A stretch of 64,000 nt of DNA from NCBI GenBank assembly GCA_016213325.1, contig JACRAY010000029.1, positions 186,001 to 250,000 on the forward strand. The letters run 5' to 3'. A program made the translations under genes and the position numbers. Positions 60,284 through 64,000 of the stretch are shown one piece after another; position 1 is the stretch's first letter; each line of letters opens with the position of its first letter. Origin of the DNA: Burkholderiales bacterium (GTDB taxonomy: Bacteria > Pseudomonadota > Gammaproteobacteria > Burkholderiales > Burkholderiaceae_C). The notes beneath the pieces were generated by a model. That model saw only the letters and a list, made by a program, of their open reading frames with translations, had not been told where the DNA came from and searched no databases.

Positions 60284-61633
60284 CTACCTTTTATGGTGAC
60301 TGAGCCACTCTTCCAGGTAGTGGATATTGGTGCCGCCGTCCATGAACTTGGCATCCACCATCAGCTCGCGGTGCAGCGGGATGTTGGTCTTGATGCCCTC
60401 GATCACGGTCTCGCCGAGCGCGCCGCGCATGCGCGCCAGCGCCTGCTCGCGCGTGTCGCCGTGCACGATGATCTTGCCGATCATCGAGTCGTAGTTGGGC
60501 GGCACGAAGTAATTGGTGTACACGTGCGAATCGACGCGCACGCCGGGGCCGCCGGGCGGGTGCCACATGGTGATCCGCCCGGGCGACGGCACGAAGTTGT
60601 AGGGATCTTCCGCGTTCACGCGGCACTCGATCGCATGGCCGCGCACCGGGATGTCGCGCTGCGTGAACGGCAGCTTCTCGCCGGCCGCCACCGTGATCTG
60701 CGTCTTCACGATGTCGATGCCGGTGACCAGTTCCGTCACCGGGTGTTCGACCTGCACGCGCGTGTTCATCTCGATGAAGTAGAACTCGCCGTTCTCGTAC
60801 AGGAACTCGAAAGTGCCGGCGCCGCGGTAGCCGATCTTCTTGCAGGCGGTGGCGCAGCGGTCGCCGATCTTCTCGATCAGCTTGCGCGGGATGCCCGGTG
60901 CGGGCGCTTCCTCGATGATCTTCTGGTGGCGCCGCTGCATCGAGCAGTCGCGCTCGCCGAGGTAGACCGCGTTCTTGTGCTTGTCCGCGAGGATCTGGAT
61001 CTCGATGTGGCGCGGGTTCTGGAGGAACTTCTCCATGTAGACCGCCGGGTTGCCGAAGGCAGCCTGCGCCTCGGCCTTGGTCATCTGCACGGCGTTGACC
61101 AGCGCGGCCTCGGTGTGCACCACGCGCATGCCGCGGCCGCCGCCGCCGCCGGCCGCCTTGATGATGACCGGGTAGCCGACCGACTTGGCGATGCGGCGGA
61201 TCTCGCCCGGATTGTCGGGCAGCTCGCCTTCGGACCCCGGCACGCAGGGCACCCCCGCCTTGATCATGGCCTGCTTGGCCGACACCTTGTCGCCCATGAT
61301 GCGGATCGACTCGGGCGTGGGCCCGATGAACTGGAAGCCGCTTTTCTCCACCCGCTCGGCGAAGTCGGCGTTTTCCGACAGGAAGCCGTAGCCGGGGTGG
61401 ATGGCCTCGGCGTCGGTGACTTCGGCTGCCGAGATGATCGCCGGCATGTTCAGGTAGCTCAGGGACGAGGGCGCCGGGCCGATGCACACCGCTTCTTCGG
61501 CCAGCTTCACGTACTTGGCCTCGCGGTCGGCCTCGGAATAGACCATCACGGCCTTCACGCCCAGCTCGCGGCAGGCGCGCTGGATGCGCAACGCTATTTC
61601 ACCCCGGTTGGCGACCAGTATCTTCTTGAACAT
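60284..61633 (-). CDS. accC: acetyl-CoA carboxylase biotin carboxylase subunit
   Basis: 449 aa from ATG 61633 ([20 protein letters not shown]). Carboxylates biotin on AccB, the first committed step of fatty-acid synthesis. ATP-grasp [31 protein letters not shown] and [20 protein letters not shown] are present. 10 bp after accB. Confidence 0.97.
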   Translation of the reverse strand: MFKKILVANRGEIALRIQRACRELGVKAVMVYSEADREAKYVKLAEEAVCIGPAPSSLSYLNMPAIISAAEVTDAEAIHPGYGFLSENADFAERVEKSGFQFIGPTPESIRIMGDKVSAKQAMIKAGVPCVPGSEGELPDNPGEIRRIAKSVGYPVIIKAAGGGGGRGMRVVHTEAALVNAVQMTKAEAQAAFGNPAVYMEKFLQNPRHIEIQILADKHKNAVYLGERDCSMQRRHQKIIEEAPAPGIPRKLIEKIGDRCATACKKIGYRGAGTFEFLYENGEFYFIEMNTRVQVEHPVTELVTGIDIVKTQITVAAGEKLPFTQRDIPVRGHAIECRVNAEDPYNFVPSPGRITMWHPPGGPGVRVDSHVYTNYFVPPNYDSMIGKIIVHGDTREQALARMRGALGETVIEGIKTNIPLHRELMVDAKFMDGGTNIHYLEEWLSHHKR

Positions 61634-61643
61634 GGGGCTGCGC

Positions 61644-62084
61644 TTATTCGATGATGAACAGCGGCTGGCCGTATTCCACCGCCTGCCCGTTCTCGCACAG
61701 GATCTGGGTGACGGTGCCGGACTTGTCGGCCTCGATCTCGTTGAGGATCTTCATGGCCTCGATGATGCAGATGGTTTCGCCCTCCTTCACCTGGCTGCCG
61801 ATCTCCACGAAGGACTTGGCGCCGGGCGCGGACGCGCGGTAGAAAGTGCCCACCATCGGCGACTTCACGGTGTGGCCCACCGGGGCTTCGACCACCGGGG
61901 CCGCCGGCACGGGTGCCGCCATGGGGACGGCCGCAGGGGGCATCATGGGTGCCGCAACGGGCTGGACAAGAGCGCCGCCCCCCTTGACGATGCGGACCTT
62001 GCCCTCGGCTTCGGTGATTTCGAGTTCGGAGACGTTGGACTCGGAGACCAGGTCGATCAGGGTCTTGAGTTTGCGCAGGTCCAT
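61644..62084 (-). CDS. accB: acetyl-CoA carboxylase biotin carboxyl carrier protein
   Basis: 146 aa from ATG 62084. The C-terminal biotinyl domain has the biotinylated Lys112 in [18 protein letters not shown]. An Ala/Pro/Met-rich hinge (~40-68) links it to the N-terminal dimerisation segment. First in the accBC operon. Confidence 0.97.
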   Translation of the reverse strand: MDLRKLKTLIDLVSESNVSELEITEAEGKVRIVKGGGALVQPVAAPMMPPAAVPMAAPVPAAPVVEAPVGHTVKSPMVGTFYRASAPGAKSFVEIGSQVKEGETICIIEAMKILNEIEADKSGTVTQILCENGQAVEYGQPLFIIE

Positions 62085-62117
62085 GTTCTCTCCAACGGTT
62101 CTTTCTGGAAGGAACGC

Positions 62118-62139
62118 GAATTTACAGCAAAATTCGCTT
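62118..62139 (-). promoter_or_regulatory. inverted repeat in the accB leader
   Basis: GCGAATTT and AAATTCGC are perfect 8-bp complements around a 6-nt loop, about 34 bp upstream of the accB ATG in an unusually AT-rich 119-bp gap (62085-62203). It could be an operator or a leader hairpin for accBC. On the minus strand TAAATT within it could also serve as a -10 box. Confidence 0.4.
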
Positions 62140-62203
62140 ACTTCTTTCTATTGACCGCTTTTTCTTTTATCGGGGCGCCGAACGGTTGGCACCCCCAGAG
62201 GCT

Positions 62204-62722
62204 TCAGGCGAGCTGCGACCACGCCTTCAGGTCGGCCTCGCTGACCCGGCCCATTCTACGCTGGCGCACCGAGCCGTCCGCAGCGACCACCACCGTGAAG
62301 GGCAGCCCGCCCACCTTGTTGCCCAGCGCCCGGGTCAGTTCGGTGCCCTGCATCCCGGCCAGGCCGATCGGGTAGCTGACCGGCGTGCGCTGCAGGAAGG
62401 TCCGCACCGCGCTCGGCTGGTCGATGGCCAATCCCAGCACGGTCCAGCCTTTTGCCGCATTTTGACGGAAGAAGGCGTCCAGCAAGGGCATTTCCTCGAC
62501 GCAAGGCGGGCACCAGGTCGCCCAGAAATTGAGCAGCAGGGGCCGGCCTCGCAGGCTGCCCATGGCCAGTTGCGTGCCCACGGGCGTCTGGAAGCTCAGG
62601 GGCCAGAGAGTGCCTTCCAGCTCGGACATTTCGCCCGGCCGGTAGCGCCACCACGCCACGCCGGCGCCAGCCGCAATCGCAGCGATGCCCACGCCCCCGA
62701 CCAGCCAGCGGCGGCGCGTCAT
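62204..62722 (-). CDS. TlpA-like membrane-anchored thiol-disulfide oxidoreductase
   Basis: 172 aa from ATG 62722, overlapping the upstream gene's stop (ATGA). The N-terminal helix WLVGGVGIAAIAAGAGVAWW anchors it. The thioredoxin-like domain has active-site Cys71-Pro-Pro-Cys74 in FWATWCPPCVEEMP and the cis-Pro loop VGGLPFTVVV. Reducing or oxidising partner unknown. Confidence 0.9.
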   Translation of the reverse strand: MTRRRWLVGGVGIAAIAAGAGVAWWRYRPGEMSELEGTLWPLSFQTPVGTQLAMGSLRGRPLLLNFWATWCPPCVEEMPLLDAFFRQNAAKGWTVLGLAIDQPSAVRTFLQRTPVSYPIGLAGMQGTELTRALGNKVGGLPFTVVVAADGSVRQRRMGRVSEADLKAWSQLA

Positions 62723-63312
62723 GCCTGCCCTTCCTCGACGAGCTTGCGCACCGCGGCCAGGTCCCCGCGCGGTACGCGGCCCTTCGAGTCGCGGCGCAAC
62801 GCGCCACGCAGGTCATCGTGGTCGTGGACGAGCAGGTGAACCCCGACGTGCTCGCCCAGTTCGGGGCTCAGGCTGGAGATGCTCAGCGCATCCACCGATT
62901 CGCCGTTGAAGCCGGTGACGGATCGCGGCTCATAGGAAACTCCCTTGTCGACCAGCAGGAGCTCGGCCGACTTGGGGTCGTCGCAGAACAGCTGGATGTA
63001 GATGTCGGACAGCCGGGTCGCGCTCCCGTGCCAGACCGCCCCACCCAGGTGCGGGCGGAACTCGGCCAGCCGTTCCATCCAGGTAAGCGCCAGCTTGCGC
63101 AGCGCCGCCAGCTCGCGCGGCTGGGTGTCGGCGCAGAACACCGAGATGTATTCACGCACGGCTTCTTCCACCGTGTCGTTGTCCGGCAGCGCCGAGCGGG
63201 CAGCCAGCCCGAGTTGCTTGGCGGCACGGCGCTTGGCCGGGCCGTACTCCAGCCCTTCTTCCACCACCAGCCGAGCCGCCGCTGCGGCGATCTCCATCCC
63301 GACGCTGTCCAT
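62719..63312 (-). CDS. conserved hypothetical protein, possibly nucleotidyltransferase-like
   Basis: 197 aa from ATG 63312 (MDSVGMEIAAAAARLVVEEG). Helical N-terminus with EEGLEYGPAKRRAAKQLGLA, then WHGSATRLSDIYIQLFCDDP, whose G-S-x-x-R-x-S-D-I spacing recalls nucleotidyltransferase folds, then VGVHLLVHDHDDLRGALRRD. I recall homologues beside tlpA-type genes in Burkholderiales but know no assigned function. The start at 63312 is divergent from the acyl-CoA synthetase across 45 bp. Confidence 0.75.
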   Translation of the reverse strand: MDSVGMEIAAAAARLVVEEGLEYGPAKRRAAKQLGLAARSALPDNDTVEEAVREYISVFCADTQPRELAALRKLALTWMERLAEFRPHLGGAVWHGSATRLSDIYIQLFCDDPKSAELLLVDKGVSYEPRSVTGFNGESVDALSISSLSPELGEHVGVHLLVHDHDDLRGALRRDSKGRVPRGDLAAVRKLVEEGQA

Positions 63313-63357
63313 CCGTCGATTGTGCACGTACAGTGCCGCGAGAAAGAGGAGACCTAT

Positions 63358-64000
63358 ATGAAGTCCACGATGATGGCGGCGCCGCTTTCGCTGAACCACC
63401 TGCTGGAGCGCGCCGGCAAGCTGTTCGCGGCGAACGAGATCGTTTCGCGGCTGCCCGACAAGACGCTCAGGCGGCACAGCTACGGCGAGTTCTACCGCCG
63501 CGCACGCGCCCTGGCCCATGCCTTGCAGGGCGCGGGGCTGCGCAAGGGTGACCGCGTCGCCACTCTCAGCTGGAACCACCACGCGCACCTGGAGTGCTAC
63601 TTCGGCATCCCGGCGGCGGGCGGGGTGATGCACACGCTCAACCTGCGCCTTTCGCCCGACGAGATCGGCTGGATCGCAGGCAACGCCGAAGACCGCTTCC
63701 TGATCGTCGACGACGTGCTGCTGCCGCTCTACAAGCAGTTTGCCCACCTGCACAAGTTCGAGAAGGTGATCGTGTTCCCGTTCTCGGGTGCCGCCGTGCC
63801 CGCCGGATTCGACGACTACGAAGCACTGCTGGCCCGCGCCGACCCGGACGGTTTCAGCTATGCCGGGCATGACGAGGACGACCCGGTCGCGATGTGCTAC
63901 ACGTCGGGCACGACGGGGCGGCCCAAAGGCGTCGTGTATTCGCACCGCTCGACCGTGCTGCACACGCTGGTGGCGAGCCTGGGCGACTTCTGGGGCCTGC
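63358..64000 (+). CDS. acyl-CoA synthetase (AMP-forming), 3' partial
   Basis: The reading frame opens with ATG 63358 behind AGAGGAGA and runs off the window after 214 codons with no stop. Protein begins MKSTMMAAPLSLNHLLERAG. The adenylate-forming P-loop MCYTSGTTGRPKGVVYSHRS is near the end of the visible part. RLPDKTLRRHSYGEFYRRAR and GDRVATLSWNHHAHLECYFG are typical. Likely a fatty- or organic-acid CoA ligase; the substrate-defining C-terminus is missing. Confidence 0.9.
   Translation, partial: MKSTMMAAPLSLNHLLERAGKLFAANEIVSRLPDKTLRRHSYGEFYRRARALAHALQGAGLRKGDRVATLSWNHHAHLECYFGIPAAGGVMHTLNLRLSPDEIGWIAGNAEDRFLIVDDVLLPLYKQFAHLHKFEKVIVFPFSGAAVPAGFDDYEALLARADPDGFSYAGHDEDDPVAMCYTSGTTGRPKGVVYSHRSTVLHTLVASLGDFWGL

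Noticed and set aside
62160-62200. Hairpin GGGGTGCC/GGCGCCCC after the TlpA-like gene as its terminator
   Set aside because: On the coding strand it is followed by an A-rich, not T-rich, stretch; the T-run is on the wrong side.

Overview
The window is about 64 kb of gene-dense, GC-rich chromosome from a betaproteobacterium, most likely Burkholderiales, family Comamonadaceae (Ramlibacter/Variovorax-like). This is inferred from the conserved gene neighbourhoods (hemA-prfA-prmC-grxD; pilB-pilC-pilD-coaE-zapD-yacG; rplU-rpmA-obgE-proB; accB-accC-prmA), the strongly G/C-ending codons, IcmF, and several protein types common in that family. No phage, plasmid, transposase, CRISPR array or recognisable defence island was seen. 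Almost every base lies in or near a gene. There is no gene-free stretch above 300 bp.

Layout. 1-9.6 kb: a truncated FMN-dependent alpha-hydroxy-acid dehydrogenase, a BLUF photoreceptor with an unassigned C-terminal domain, a GNAT acetyltransferase, DNA polymerase IV, an FAAH-like amidase, a translationally coupled DUF1569 / HD-GYP-LuxR pair and an exported Ig-like protein. 9.6-17.5 kb: a small membrane protein, a dienoyl-CoA-isomerase-like crotonase, a minus-strand run ending in queF, then hemA, prfA, prmC and grxD. 17.6-22.3 kb: a two-partner secretion locus (TpsB, a short TpsA with a run of 54 prolines, and an L,D-transpeptidase-like protein). 22.3-31.6 kb: a lytic transglycosylase and proS, then rppH and a CNP1-like protein, proB-obgE-rpmA-rplU, a polyprenyl synthase, tRNA-Pro(CGG) and a TPR/glycosyltransferase-like protein. 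31.7-37.1 kb: type IV pilus core genes pilBCD with coaE, zapD and yacG. 37.2-45.6 kb: a near-continuous minus-strand run of nine genes (TRAP transporter, amidase, a 55-aa membrane protein, persulfide dioxygenase-rhodanese, argJ, a DUF815 ATPase and a Nudix hydrolase). 45.8-54.3 kb: isobutyryl-CoA mutase icmF with a thioesterase, followed by a livGFKHM-type ABC transporter. 54.3-64 kb: a CorA-like transporter, a shrunken metallo-beta-lactamase-fold protein, an SDR, the accBC-prmA-zinc-ribbon-pfkB run, a TlpA-like thioredoxin with a partner protein, and the start of an acyl-CoA synthetase.

Functional themes are housekeeping (haem, translation termination, fatty-acid biosynthesis, arginine and proline synthesis, queuosine) mixed with an organic-acid/acyl-CoA life style (TRAP and Liv importers, IcmF, crotonase, acyl-CoA ligase) and surface functions (type IV pili, two-partner secretion).

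The most unusual signals are non-coding or small-scale. A family of ~95-105 bp palindromes built on GCAGAA units sits at every convergent gene junction that has room for one. A different BIME-like double hairpin lies in frame inside prmC. A 24-bp perfect palindrome precedes icmF. A phased CTTAC array precedes a small membrane gene. Several genes have a -10 hexamer 5-9 nt from the start codon, suggesting leaderless or ultrashort-leader mRNAs.
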